Part shown: positions 1-8,418 of the stretch, piece by piece | How the letters are laid out: each line of letters begins with the position of its first letter | How positions within the stretch are numbered: position 1 is the stretch's first letter | Assembly (NCBI RefSeq): GCF_014647795.1 | Contig: NZ_BMPW01000001.1 | Location: 992,001-1,056,000 of the forward strand | DNA length: 64,000 nt | From: Actinoplanes campanulatus | GTDB taxonomy: Bacteria > Actinomycetota > Actinomycetes > Mycobacteriales > Micromonosporaceae | Direction of reading: 5' to 3' | Program-made: the position numbers and the translations under genes | Notes under the pieces: model-generated | The model's database searches: none | What the model was told of the DNA's origin: nothing | The model's input: only the letters and a program-made list of their open reading frames with translations

Positions 1-243
1 ATCAGCGTCCGCTCGCTCCAGTCCGGGTTCCGGCGGCACGTCGGCTGCGCGCCGAGGGCCTACCTCCAGGACGTCCGGCTCACCCGGGCGCACGAGGCGC
101 TGCGGCACGGCGATCCGGCCGCCGTCACGGTGGCCGAGGTGGCGCACCGCTGGGGGTTCGCCCATCTCGGCCGGTTCGCGTCGGCGTACCGGAAGCGTTT
201 CGGCGTCTCGCCGTCGGAGACATTGCGGGCCGGGAACACCTGA
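1..243 (+). CDS. AraC-family regulator, C-terminal part
   Basis: The open frame enters from the left edge and gives 80 residues to a TGA. It carries the second helix-turn-helix of an AraC/XylS DNA-binding domain: an SLQSGFRRHVGCAPRAYLQ segment, then VAEVAHRWGFAHLGRFASAYRKRFGVSPSE, the typical 'F..YRKRFG.SPS' ending. The sensor domain lies outside the window, so the ligand and targets cannot be inferred. Confidence 0.85.
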   Translation: MSVRSLQSGFRRHVGCAPRAYLQDVRLTRAHEALRHGDPAAVTVAEVAHRWGFAHLGRFASAYRKRFGVSPSETLRAGNT

Positions 244-250
244 TCGGGTG

Positions 251-577
251 TCACTCCCCGGGGTCGCAGCGGCGCGGCTGTGGCACCCCTCCGGTGCTTC
301 GCGGCGCCGCGGAGGCCCCGAACAGGTGACCCCGCAGCGGTGTCCAGTCGCTCCAGGCCGCCAGGCGCGGCGGCACCGTGGCCACCTCGCCGTCACCGGC
401 CCGGCACTGCTGCCGCAGGAACGCGACCACGCGCTCGGCGGCCGCCTCACCGTTCTCAACCAGGCTCCGCAGCACCCGGGGATCGGCCGTCTCCACGTCG
501 CGCAGCAGTTCGGCCAGGCCGGACAGGGCCTGGACCACCGCGGACGCGTCCCGCTCGGCGTCCCACAGGCTGGTCAC
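251..577 (-). CDS. Hypothetical 108-aa protein
   Basis: I do not recognise a family. The GTG at 577 is chosen because GGGGGAG lies seven bases upstream; the frame stays open to a TTG at 661 but that start has no comparable site. The predicted protein starts MTSLWDAERDAS and is helical and acidic at first (ALSGLAELLRDVETADPRVL), then arginine- and proline-rich. It has no signal peptide or membrane segment. It converges on the AraC-type gene with a gap of seven bases. Confidence 0.5.
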   Translation of the reverse strand: MTSLWDAERDASAVVQALSGLAELLRDVETADPRVLRSLVENGEAAAERVVAFLRQQCRAGDGEVATVPPRLAAWSDWTPLRGHLFGASAAPRSTGGVPQPRRCDPGE

Positions 578-902
578 GCCGGCGCTCCCCCAAGCCGGGC
601 CGGCTTCGCTCCGGCTGCGGTGCAATCCGTCGTGCCTCTTGCTGTGCGGTCGGTCATGCAATGCATCCCCTCACCCCGACACGCGCCCGGCGGTCGTCGC
701 GGGCCCGCGACAGCCGCCACCGGGCCGTCCCCCCGGTGCGCGTGACAAGCCGAAAATGTATTCGGCTCGCTACTATGCGTCCATCCGTAACGCGCAGGCT
801 CTGTCCAGTTAGCGCTCAGTTCGACCGGTCCTCGTTGCCGACCCCGCGTAGAACGCCCGGAATCGGGTATCCGCCGATCACACCCGATTCATGGAGGGGG
901 CC
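578..902. other. Divergent intergenic region
   Basis: About 325 bases lie between two divergent small genes and should carry both promoters. The clearest element is a perfect 7-bp inverted repeat at 748-767. No convincing -35/-10 pair or other gene was seen. Confidence 0.4.
748..767. promoter_or_regulatory. Candidate operator, inverted repeat
   Basis: AGCCGAA, six bases (AATGTA), then TTCGGCT form a perfect inverted repeat in the divergent intergenic region. The A/T-rich centre and half-site spacing suit a dimeric regulator. No cognate protein is identified. Confidence 0.3.
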
Positions 903-1085
903 ATGATGAGCAGCACCGAGACCCGGCCGAACACACCGAACTGGCGGACAGGCGCTGAGCAGCCCTGGGATCCGGAGGATCTGGCCGTCGCGCAGGGTAA
1001 GTACCCGACGCCGGAGAACATCGCCCGCGCCAAAGCCGAGCTCGAGCGCGACGGCGCCGCCGCGATCGAGCGCACGGTTCCCTAG
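903..1085 (+). CDS. Small acidic hypothetical protein, 60 aa
   Basis: The start is ATG 903, five bases after GGAGG; ATG 906 is an alternative, and ATG 891 is unlikely because it precedes the ribosome site. The soluble polar protein contains WDPEDLAVAQGKYPTPENIARAKAELERDG, a probable helical hairpin, and has no cysteines or membrane segment. Family unknown. Its TAG stop shares the palindrome CTAG with the stop of the convergent oxidoreductase gene. Confidence 0.6.
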   Translation: MMSSTETRPNTPNWRTGAEQPWDPEDLAVAQGKYPTPENIARAKAELERDGAAAIERTVP

Positions 1086-1993
1086 CCGGCCAGGGTGATC
1101 GTGGTCCGTTCAGTGACCGCCCGCTCGGCGGCGACCAGGATCGCGGTCACCTCGGCGCCGAACCGCACGTCACAGGACGGCCGCTCACCGCCCTCCGCCG
1201 CCGTCAGCAGCCCGGAGAGGGCACGGCGCAGCGCGTCGACCGGCGCCCAGTCGACCTGCGGGACGCTCCACACCCCCGCCTCCCCGGCGAAGACCGCCTC
1301 CTCACGGGCGGCCGCGGGCGGGGCGTCGACGGCGAGCGTCAACCGGCTCACCGCCCCGCCGATGTGCCGCAGCATGAGATGGGTGAGGTCACGCCCGCCG
1401 GCCATCCCGGCCACCTCGGCGACCGGGCCCAGCACCGGGAGCACCAGGGCCAGAGCGTGCGGGCCGACGTCCCAGAGGCCGCCCCGCTCCTTCCGCCACG
1501 GCGACGCCCCGAACGGGTTGTCCGGCGTGAAGATCGAGCCCAGGTGGTCGACCCGTGCCTCGGTCCAGCCGCCGGCCGCGACCGCCCCGGCCAGGAAGTC
1601 GTCCAGCACCGGGGTGAACCGGCGGGTGAAGAAGACCACCGACGCCACGTCCGCGGCCGCGGCCACGAGCGCATCGGCGTCCGCGGTGCGGGTGGCGATC
1701 GGCTTGTCCAGCAGGAGATGCCGTCCGGCGGTGGCCGCCTCGACGGCGAGCGGCGCCTGCACGTCCGGCGGCAGGGCGACCGCGACCGCGTCCACGTCCG
1801 CGATCAGGGCGGACGCGTCGGTGTAGGCGGGGACGCCGTACTGACCGGCCAGGGCGGCCGCCTTCTCCGGATCACGCCCCCACACGCCGGCGAACTCCAC
1901 ACCGGGTGAGTCGGCAAGCGCCGGGGCGTGTGCCAACTGAGCCCACGGGCCCGTACCGAAAAGTCCGAAGCGCACCGGATCGACCACCTTCAC
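1082..1993 (-). CDS. Gfo/Idh/MocA-family oxidoreductase
   Basis: This 303-residue protein opens with a Rossmann fold (FGLFGTGPWAQLAHAPALADSPG) and has the family's DKPIATRTADADALVAAA segment, where the lysine of 'EKP/DKP' belongs to the active site. The second half (FTRRFTPVLDDFL ... WDVGPHALALVLPVLG) is the substrate domain with the expected G-H. Members are NAD(P)-dependent sugar, inositol or biliverdin-type dehydrogenases; substrate unknown. The GTG start has GGAG nine bases upstream. Confidence 0.85.
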   Translation of the reverse strand: MKVVDPVRFGLFGTGPWAQLAHAPALADSPGVEFAGVWGRDPEKAAALAGQYGVPAYTDASALIADVDAVAVALPPDVQAPLAVEAATAGRHLLLDKPIATRTADADALVAAAADVASVVFFTRRFTPVLDDFLAGAVAAGGWTEARVDHLGSIFTPDNPFGASPWRKERGGLWDVGPHALALVLPVLGPVAEVAGMAGGRDLTHLMLRHIGGAVSRLTLAVDAPPAAAREEAVFAGEAGVWSVPQVDWAPVDALRRALSGLLTAAEGGERPSCDVRFGAEVTAILVAAERAVTERTTITLAG

Positions 1994-2051
1994 GTCACTG
2001 ATCTCCGGGCCGGAAGTTACCAGGCCGGCAGGCCCTCAGTAACCTGGCCGG

Positions 2052-2417
2052 GTGAACGGTCCCCTGTCGGTGGCGACAATCATCGCCGCCCTAGTCCTGG
2101 CGGCGTGGTATCTGCTGCGGGCCGCGCTCGACCGCGCGCCCAGCCGGTTCGACCTGCTCGCCGCCGTCGTGCTCGCGGCGCTGGTCGTGGTTCTCGTCGT
2201 GGTCGCCGTGGCCGGCCTCTTCGACGGCGGCCGCCCGGCCGACACCGGGACCTTCGCCGGCTATCTGATCACGACGATCGCCTTCGTCCCGACGGCGCTG
2301 GTGCTCGCCAAGATGGAGCCGACCCGCTGGGGCAGCGTGATCCTCGGGGTCGCCTGCCTCGTCCTGCCCGTTCTCGTGCTGCGCCTGCAGCAGATCGCGT
2401 CGGTGACCGGTGCCTGA
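2052..2417 (+). CDS. Small integral membrane protein
   Basis: This 121-residue protein has about four hydrophobic segments: ATIIAALVLAAWYLL near the N-terminus, LLAAVVLAALVVVLVVVAVAGL, a third around ITTIAFVPTALVLA and a last around VILGVACLVLPVLVLRL. The GTG start has only a weak ribosome site. It overlaps the next membrane-protein gene by eight bases, so the two are probably translationally coupled and form a two-gene membrane unit of unknown function. Confidence 0.65.
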   Translation: MNGPLSVATIIAALVLAAWYLLRAALDRAPSRFDLLAAVVLAALVVVLVVVAVAGLFDGGRPADTGTFAGYLITTIAFVPTALVLAKMEPTRWGSVILGVACLVLPVLVLRLQQIASVTGA

Positions 2418-2832
2418 GGAAACCACCGCTACCCGCCCCAGCGACGCCGCGCTCGGCTCCGGCCTCGGCCGGGTGCTGCTGCTCGTCTACGGGATCTTCG
2501 CCCTCTCCGCGAGCGCCCGCGCACTGGTGCAGATCACCACCCACTTCGACGAGGCGCCGCTGGCGTACCTGCTGTCCGCCATGGCCGGCCTGGTCTACAT
2601 CGCGGCCACCGTGGGCCTGGCCCGCGGCGGCCCGCGCGGCCGCCGGATCGCCCTGATCAGCTGCACCATCGAGCTGATCGGCGTGCTGATCATCGGCACC
2701 CTGAGCGTGTTGGACAAGGGCGACTTCCCGGACGCCACCGTCTGGTCCAACTTCGGCAGCGGCTACGGCTACGTCCCCTTGGTCCTGCCTTTCATCGGCT
2801 TGTGGTGGATCTGGCGCCACAAGCCCGAGTAG
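2410..2832 (+). CDS. Integral membrane protein coupled to upstream gene
   Basis: This 140-residue protein has four predicted helices (VLLLVYGIFALSASARALV, YLLSAMAGLVYIAATVGLA, IALISCTIELIGVLIIGTL and YVPLVLPFIGLWWIWR). The pattern resembles actinobacterial small membrane proteins of unknown function. The GTG start lies inside the end of the preceding gene. A large palindrome follows and may terminate the unit. Confidence 0.7.
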   Translation: MPEETTATRPSDAALGSGLGRVLLLVYGIFALSASARALVQITTHFDEAPLAYLLSAMAGLVYIAATVGLARGGPRGRRIALISCTIELIGVLIIGTLSVLDKGDFPDATVWSNFGSGYGYVPLVLPFIGLWWIWRHKPE

Positions 2833-2910
2833 CAAGGGCGTAGGTCCACCACACCCGCGCCACCACTCACCCCGCCGCTTTCCAGTGAGCCCCATGCCAC
2901 AGAACAACCC

Positions 2911-3010
2911 GCAAAACGCCGCCGGTGACGGGGCGACTGATTTTCCGACGCCGCGGGGTTTGCGGTGGCGGAAAATCAGCCGCCCCGTCACCGGTTACAA
3001 GGCGTTTTGC
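2911..3010. repeat. Large imperfect palindrome (~100 bp)
   Basis: Left arm: GCAAAACGCC, then CCGGTGACGGGGCG, then CTGATTTTCCG. The right arm holds their reverse complements in mirror order (CGGAAAATCAG, CGCCCCGTCACCGG, GGCGTTTTGC), with about 20 bases in the loop. Differences are a one-base versus six-base spacer and one substitution. It lies between convergent genes, so it could act as a bidirectional terminator, but it is far longer than the simple hairpins elsewhere in the window and looks like a dispersed palindromic element. A 12-base direct repeat AGCAATCAGGCA follows at 3026-3037 and 3039-3050. Confidence 0.85.
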
Positions 3011-3043
3011 CGCGGAGCGAAGCGGAGCAATCAGGCACAGCAA

Positions 3044-4504
3044 TCAGGCAATACCAACAACATGGGGAACGAAGTTACACGTGTTGGTGGTCACTAGACC
3101 GGCGGTGCCGAGGCCCTCGCGGATGCCCATGCCGGCCGGTTCGCCGTCGATCAGCCAGGAGCCGATCACCGGGTGGACGGTGCCCTCCAGGCCGTCGAAG
3201 GACGGCAGCTCGCACAGCTCCTGGACGATGTAGCGGCCGTCCGCGCCGTACTCCGAGGGGGTCGAGGTGAGCGGGACGCCGTCGCGGACCAGGGTGACCG
3301 AGCCACCCTCGCGGCCCCAGACCGGCTTCTTCGCGTACGACCTCAGCGACCCGGCGCCGGACGACTCGGCGAAGTAGGACGGGAGCAGGTACTTCGACCG
3401 TTCCGGATCATCGCCGAAGAGCTTCCACAGCACCGGGAGCAGGGCCTTGTTGCCGAGCAGCGCGGCCTTGTAGGGCGGCTCGATCCACACCGTCCCGCGC
3501 TTCTCCGGGTCGGCCATGTTCCGGAAGAACGCCTTGCCGCCCTCCTCGTGCCAGAACCACTCCCACGGGTAGAGCATGAAGACGACGTCGATCGGCTCGG
3601 CCCGGTGTTCCTGGCCCGGCCCGGGGACGAAGAGCACCCGGTCGCCGGCCACGTCCCACCCGATCTGGCTCATCGCGATCAGCTCGACCGGGAAGCCGGC
3701 CTCCTCCGCGGTCGCCATCAGGTACGCCACGTTCATCCGGTCCTCGCCGGACGTCTCGCTCGTCTCGTACGCGAAATAGATCTTGGGTTTTTCCGGGAGC
3801 CAGGGACGCGCCTCGCGCAACTTGGCGATGTTGCGCCGCCACGCGCCCGGATCGCCCGGCTCGCCGGGCTGGTCCTCCCAGCCGACCAGGCGCTCGTGGA
3901 TCGAGTTCCACTGCCGCCACTCGTGCTGGGCCACACCGGTCTGGTCCATCCAGTGCCACTGGATGACCGCGCCCTCGACCAGGGACGTCGGCGTCTGCGC
4001 GTTGAACTCGAGCAGCCTCGGGACCGTGCCGGCGCCGTTGTACCAGAGGTCGAAACGGCCGTAGACGGTCGGCGAGTAGTCCGGCGTCTGCATCGGCAGG
4101 CGGCCGTCCGGATCCTTGTCGCGGTGCGTCCAGGTCTCGGCGTCACCGTCGAACCAGGTCCGGAGGATCTGCTCGTGGGTGTACTCGGGGATCCCGATAC
4201 GGGTCAGGAAGCACGAGTCCGCGGTGCAGACCGAGGTGAAGAAGCCCTGGCGGCGGCCCTCGGCGGTGCGCCGCGGGCACTGACCGGCCATCCAGTCGCC
4301 GGCCTCCAGGCACATGGCGTAGAGGGCGGTGGTGGCCGCCTCCAGCTCCTCGATCTCGGCCGCGGTGAACTCGTAGTACGGGCCCTCCTGCCAGTACGAG
4401 TACGCCGTCCCGTCGGGCAGGACGTCGTCGTTGTACGTCAGCCCGAGACTGTAGTTGGTGAGCTGCCAACCGTCCCGGACCGGACCGTACGGGATCCGCC
4501 GCAC
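3044..4504 (-). CDS. Glutathionylspermidine synthase family protein (YgiC-like)
   Basis: The 486-residue protein fits the ATP-grasp-like C-terminal family of glutathionylspermidine synthase (YgiC/YjfC type): LTYNDDVLPDGTAYSYWQEGPYYEFTAAE, RFDLWYNGAGTVPRLLEFNAQTPTSLVE, and late VWIEPPYKAALLGNKALLPVLW and RYIVQELC. There is no amidase half, so it is a ligase-only form. GTG 4504 is the start because it sits one base after the upstream stop, behind GGGGG, and begins the conserved region. It is coupled to a YgiB-like lipoprotein gene. The substrate is unknown; such ligases join a peptide and an amine using ATP. Confidence 0.8.
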   Translation of the reverse strand: MRRIPYGPVRDGWQLTNYSLGLTYNDDVLPDGTAYSYWQEGPYYEFTAAEIEELEAATTALYAMCLEAGDWMAGQCPRRTAEGRRQGFFTSVCTADSCFLTRIGIPEYTHEQILRTWFDGDAETWTHRDKDPDGRLPMQTPDYSPTVYGRFDLWYNGAGTVPRLLEFNAQTPTSLVEGAVIQWHWMDQTGVAQHEWRQWNSIHERLVGWEDQPGEPGDPGAWRRNIAKLREARPWLPEKPKIYFAYETSETSGEDRMNVAYLMATAEEAGFPVELIAMSQIGWDVAGDRVLFVPGPGQEHRAEPIDVVFMLYPWEWFWHEEGGKAFFRNMADPEKRGTVWIEPPYKAALLGNKALLPVLWKLFGDDPERSKYLLPSYFAESSGAGSLRSYAKKPVWGREGGSVTLVRDGVPLTSTPSEYGADGRYIVQELCELPSFDGLEGTVHPVIGSWLIDGEPAGMGIREGLGTAGLVTTNTCNFVPHVVGIA

Positions 4505-4505
4505 C

Positions 4506-4904
4506 TCAGCCCCCGGACCTGCTCGACGAGCCGCCGCCGCCCTTGCCGACCACGCTCGTCTTGACCGTCCCGTTGCTGATCCGCCCGGTCGACGGCAGCC
4601 CGTACTTGGCACGCGAGGCGGCGTCGTTGTACGCGAACTTGGACCCGCCGGAGGGCAGCTTCTGGCCGGCCAGGTAACCCGACCGGTAGCCGGCGGAGTG
4701 CCAGATGAAGAAGCCGCTCCCGCCCCCGCCGCCGCCACCGTCGTCGTCGCAGTAGTCCTCGTCGACGATCACACCGTTGGCGTCGGCACAGTAGAAACCC
4801 TCGTCGACATATTCGTCGTTGTCGCACGCCGCCGTACCCCCCGCGGCCAGCAGGAGGAAGGTGCTGGTCAACGACACGGTCCGGGAACTCATGCGTCGGT
4901 TCAT
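4506..4904 (-). CDS. YgiB/DUF1190-like lipoprotein
   Basis: This 132-residue protein has a basic N-terminus, a hydrophobic stretch (LTSTFLLLAAGGTAA) and a cysteine at a plausible lipobox. The mature part has a cysteine-spaced acidic region (DEYVDEGFYC ... VDEDYC), a glycine run, FFIWHSAGYRSGYLAGQ, and a GGGGSSSRSGG tail. The glycine/aromatic 'GY..G' core and SSRS-G tail recall E. coli YgiB, which also sits beside a YgiC ligase. The spacing of one base to the ligase gene implies one transcript. Confidence 0.65.
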   Translation of the reverse strand: MNRRMSSRTVSLTSTFLLLAAGGTAACDNDEYVDEGFYCADANGVIVDEDYCDDDGGGGGGGSGFFIWHSAGYRSGYLAGQKLPSGGSKFAYNDAASRAKYGLPSTGRISNGTVKTSVVGKGGGGSSSRSGG

Positions 4905-4951
4905 GATTTCTTTGTAACTCTTCTCAGCAAGTTGCCAGCAACCACGTTCCC

Positions 4952-5716
4952 TCAGTCCCTCGGTCCGCCGGCCACGTAAATCACCTGTCCGGAGACGAAT
5001 CCGGCACCCTCACTCGCCAGGAAGGCGACCGTGTTCGCCACATCCTCCGGGCGGCCGGCACGGGCCACCGGGATCTGGCTCACCGTGTGCTTCTCGAAGT
5101 CGGCGAAGTCGACGCCGATCCGGGCGGCGGTCGCCTTGGTCATGTCGGTCACGATGAAGCCCGGCGCCACCGCGTTCGCCGTGATGCCGAACTTGCCCAG
5201 CTCGATCGCGAGGGTCTTGGTGAAGCCCTGGAGCCCGGCCTTGGCGGCGGCGTAGTTGGCCTGGCCGCGGTTGCCGAGGGCGGAGGTGCTGGAGAGGCTG
5301 ACGATCCGGCCGTACCCGGCGGCGACCATGTGCTGCTGGACGGCCCGGCTGAACAGGAACGCGCCGCGCAGGTGGACGGCCATCACCGTGTCCCAGTCGT
5401 CCTCGCTCATCTTGAAGAGCAGGTTGTCGCGCAGCACGCCGGCGTTGTTGACCAGCACGGTCGGCGCGCCCAGCTCGGCGACGGTCCGCTCGACGGCGGC
5501 CACCACCTGATCGGAGTCGGCCACGTCGGCGCCGATGGCGATCGCCCGGCCGCCCGCCTCCTCGATCGCGGCCACCGTCTCGGCGCCGGACTTCTCGTCC
5601 AGGTCGACGACCGCCACGGCCAGGCCGTCGGCCGCGAGCTTGCGGGCGATCGCGGCGCCGATGCCGCGGGCGGCTCCGGTCACGATGGCGACACGAGAGG
5701 GTACGGACTGCGACAT
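4952..5716 (-). CDS. fabG: SDR-family 3-oxoacyl-ACP reductase-like protein
   Basis: A complete classical short-chain dehydrogenase of 254 residues. It has the TGAARGIG cofactor motif at 13-20, NNAG at 90-93, a serine at 142/143, and Y155-x3-K159. The C-terminal GFIVTDMT and the VSGQVIYVAGG ending are typical of FabG. NADPH-dependent ketoacyl or ketone reduction is likely. It is not next to other fatty-acid synthesis genes, so it may be a secondary FabG paralogue. Confidence 0.85.
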   Translation of the reverse strand: MSQSVPSRVAIVTGAARGIGAAIARKLAADGLAVAVVDLDEKSGAETVAAIEEAGGRAIAIGADVADSDQVVAAVERTVAELGAPTVLVNNAGVLRDNLLFKMSEDDWDTVMAVHLRGAFLFSRAVQQHMVAAGYGRIVSLSSTSALGNRGQANYAAAKAGLQGFTKTLAIELGKFGITANAVAPGFIVTDMTKATAARIGVDFADFEKHTVSQIPVARAGRPEDVANTVAFLASEGAGFVSGQVIYVAGGPRD

Positions 5717-5765
5717 TGCGGCCTCCAGCAGTGATCTCCGCGATTGGAGGCGAGCCTAAACCCCG

Positions 5766-7412
5766 TCAGGCGGTTCTGCGCATCCGGATCCACCGGTATC
5801 CGTACCCGCTGACCTTGATCTTGTCCAGTCCGTCCGGTTCCGGGTACTCCTGGTCGGCCAGCACGTCGTTCGGGAACTCGGCCTCCCCGGCCAGGCCGCT
5901 GAGATCGACCACCGCGTCGGCGTCGCTCAGGTTGTGCACGAACAGCATGGTGCCGGTGCCGTCGTCGGCGCGATGCGCCAGCACGCCGCGCGGGGCGGGC
6001 ACGTCGACGTGGGTGCAGCGGCCGCTGCCGATCTCGGGGGCCTCCCGGAGGGTACGGATCATCCGCTCGAACCAGGACAGCAGCGACGCCGGATCGTGCC
6101 GTTGCAGGGTCACGTTGACCTTCTCGAACCCGAACTCGCCGCCGGAGATCACCGGCCGGATCAGGTCCTTCTCCCCGGCGCTCGAGAAGCCGCCGTTCGG
6201 CAGCAGGGACCACTGCATCGGGGTACGGATGGCGTTGCGCCCCGGCAGCGCGAGGTCGTCGCCCATCCCGATCTCCTCGCCGTACCGCAGCACGGGAGTG
6301 CCCCGCAGGCTGAACTGGAGCGAGTAGGCGAGTTCCAGCCGGCGCCGGTCGTTGCCCAGCATCGGGGCCAGGCGACGGCGGATGCCCCGGCCGTACAGCT
6401 GCATGGCCTCGTCCGGCCCGAACCGCTCGAACACCTCGCGGCGCTGCTCGGCGGTGAGCCGGGACAGGTCGATCTCGTCGTGGTTGCGCAGGAAGTTGGC
6501 CCACTGCCCGCCGTCCGGCAGCTTCGGCGTGTCGCGCAGCGCGTCGATGATCGGCTCCGGGTCCTGCCGGGCCAGGGCGAGCACCATCTTCGCGTTGAGC
6601 ATGAAGTCGAACAGCATGTGGATGCGGTTGCCGGAGCCGCTCTCGTCGCCGAAGTAGGCGACCAGCCGCTCCGGCTCCACATTGGCCTCGGCCAGCAGGA
6701 TCGCGTCGCCGCGCCGCCATTGCACGTGCTGGCGCAGCTCGGTGAGGAAGCCGAAGTCCATCGGCGAGGACGGGTTGCCCGGCTCGGTCTCCTCGATGAT
6801 GAACGGCACGGCGTCCATCCGGAATCCGGCCACCCCGAGCTGCAACCAGAACGCGCAGATCTTCTTGATCTCGGCCCGGACCTCGGGGTTCCGGACGTTC
6901 AGGTCGGGCTGGAACTTGTAGAACCGGTGGTAGTACCAGAGCTTCGCCGTACGGTCGTAGGTCCAGGTGGCCTCCTGCTCGCCGGGGAAGACCATGCCCT
7001 GGTCCCGGTCCGGCGGAGCGGTCTCGCTCCAGACGAACCAGTCACGGTACGGCGAGTCCGGCGACGAACGCGCGGACCTGAACCACGGGTGCTGGTCCGA
7101 GGTGTGGTTCACCACCAGGTCGATGATCACCTTGATGCCCCGGTTGGCGGCCTGATGCAGCAGTTCGGCGAAGTCGCCCAGGCTGCCGAACCGGGGGTCC
7201 ACGTTGTAGAAGTCGGACACGTCGTACCCGTCGTCGCGGCCGGGCGACGGGTGGATCGGGTTGAGCCACAGGCAGTTGACGCCGAGCCGGGCCAGGTAGT
7301 CGAGCCGTCCGATCAGGCCGCGGATGTCACCGCAGCCGTCGCCGTCGGAATCGGCGAACGAGTCGATGTCGAGGCAGTAGACGACGGCTTTCGAGTACCA
7401 CCGGTCATTCAT
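5766..7412 (-). CDS. GH13 trehalose-synthase-like alpha-glucosyltransferase
   Basis: The 548-residue GH13 enzyme has all catalytic motifs: DLVVNHTSDQHPW, GFRMD with the nucleophile at D200, LAEANVE with the acid/base at E242, and RNHDEID with D312. The N-terminus (WYSKAVVYCLDIDSFADSDGDGCGDIRGL) is that of the TreS/oligo-glucosidase branch, and no maltokinase is fused. Family enzymes interconvert maltose and trehalose or transfer glucose from alpha-glucosides. The gene overlaps the end of the upstream membrane-protein gene by eight bases, so it may be read with it. Confidence 0.85.
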   Translation of the reverse strand: MNDRWYSKAVVYCLDIDSFADSDGDGCGDIRGLIGRLDYLARLGVNCLWLNPIHPSPGRDDGYDVSDFYNVDPRFGSLGDFAELLHQAANRGIKVIIDLVVNHTSDQHPWFRSARSSPDSPYRDWFVWSETAPPDRDQGMVFPGEQEATWTYDRTAKLWYYHRFYKFQPDLNVRNPEVRAEIKKICAFWLQLGVAGFRMDAVPFIIEETEPGNPSSPMDFGFLTELRQHVQWRRGDAILLAEANVEPERLVAYFGDESGSGNRIHMLFDFMLNAKMVLALARQDPEPIIDALRDTPKLPDGGQWANFLRNHDEIDLSRLTAEQRREVFERFGPDEAMQLYGRGIRRRLAPMLGNDRRRLELAYSLQFSLRGTPVLRYGEEIGMGDDLALPGRNAIRTPMQWSLLPNGGFSSAGEKDLIRPVISGGEFGFEKVNVTLQRHDPASLLSWFERMIRTLREAPEIGSGRCTHVDVPAPRGVLAHRADDGTGTMLFVHNLSDADAVVDLSGLAGEAEFPNDVLADQEYPEPDGLDKIKVSGYGYRWIRMRRTA

Positions 7413-8418
7413 GCGCCCTTACATGTCCGTGGCCCCGGCCGGCCAAACGTTCCCGGAGGCCCAGCAGCAGCACGCCCCCACCGAGCACCAGGAACGGCAG
7501 CAGGAACAGCACCACGGCGGACAGGACGCCGCCAACCGTCGGGCCGAAGTAGCGCCACTCGGTCACCACCTGGTCCAGCGCCTGGAGGACGAAAGCGATC
7601 ATCAGGACGACGGCGGACAGCACCGCGATCCGGCCGCGCACCCGGCGGCCGGCGGTCCACGCCGCGGCGGCCAGGGCCAGAACCGGCAACCCGTAGTAGG
7701 CCAGGTCCCAGAACAGTTCGAAGAACCGCGGGTCGAACCACGGGCGCTCCTGGGCGCGAGACCGGGCGATCGCCTCGGTCGCCGCCGCGACCACCGTCCC
7801 GGCGGCGACGAGGGCCAGGCCACGGCCGCTCAGAACGGCCCGGACCGGGCGGTCGGAGAACGCGAACAGGCCGGTCACCACGACCGCCAGACCGAGCTGC
7901 CAGAGCAGGAACATGGCGAACCCCGGCACGATCGCCGACCACAGGAGCATCGCCCCGGCCTGCACCAGCACGCCGACGGCCGCGAGCGCCACCGTCGCCC
8001 GCCGCAGGCCCAGCACCGCCGCGGTGACGACCAGGAGCCAGATCGTCGTGCGCGCCGCCGGGTCGGCCAGCATCAGGCCGTCGACGCCGAGGGCGCGCAT
8101 CGGGTCGCCCCGGCCCCACAGCAGCAGGCCGGCCGCCAGCCGGCTGACCGCGCCACCGGCCAGCGCCAGCGCGACGAACAGGCCGGTGACCGCGGCGGCG
8201 GCGCGCCACCCCGTACCCCGCTGGGTGTGGAAGGAGTGACCCAGACGGGCCGTGAGGCCCGCACGCAGCAGATCCAGCGCGTCGGCCGGGGAGGGGAAGC
8301 GGCGGCCGGGCTCGGCGCCGGACATCAGCACGCCGACCATCTCCTCCTCGTAGGCGGCCCGATGGCCGGACGGATAGATCCGCAGCAGGCGGCGGTAGCG
8401 CACTTCCAGGGTCGTCAC
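7405..8418 (-). CDS. Membrane protein of a PadR operon
   Basis: This 337-residue protein begins with a cytoplasmic segment, RYRRLLRIYPSGHRAAYEEEMVGVLM, as found in membrane proteins coupled to PadR regulators. Eight or more hydrophobic segments follow. The function is unknown; the N-terminus resembles the permease-prefix region of some ABC-type membrane proteins. Its GTG overlaps the stop of the PadR gene as GTGA, so they are translationally coupled. Confidence 0.75.
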   Translation of the reverse strand: MTTLEVRYRRLLRIYPSGHRAAYEEEMVGVLMSGAEPGRRFPSPADALDLLRAGLTARLGHSFHTQRGTGWRAAAAVTGLFVALALAGGAVSRLAAGLLLWGRGDPMRALGVDGLMLADPAARTTIWLLVVTAAVLGLRRATVALAAVGVLVQAGAMLLWSAIVPGFAMFLLWQLGLAVVVTGLFAFSDRPVRAVLSGRGLALVAAGTVVAAATEAIARSRAQERPWFDPRFFELFWDLAYYGLPVLALAAAAWTAGRRVRGRIAVLSAVVLMIAFVLQALDQVVTEWRYFGPTVGGVLSAVVLFLLPFLVLGGGVLLLGLRERLAGRGHGHVRAHE

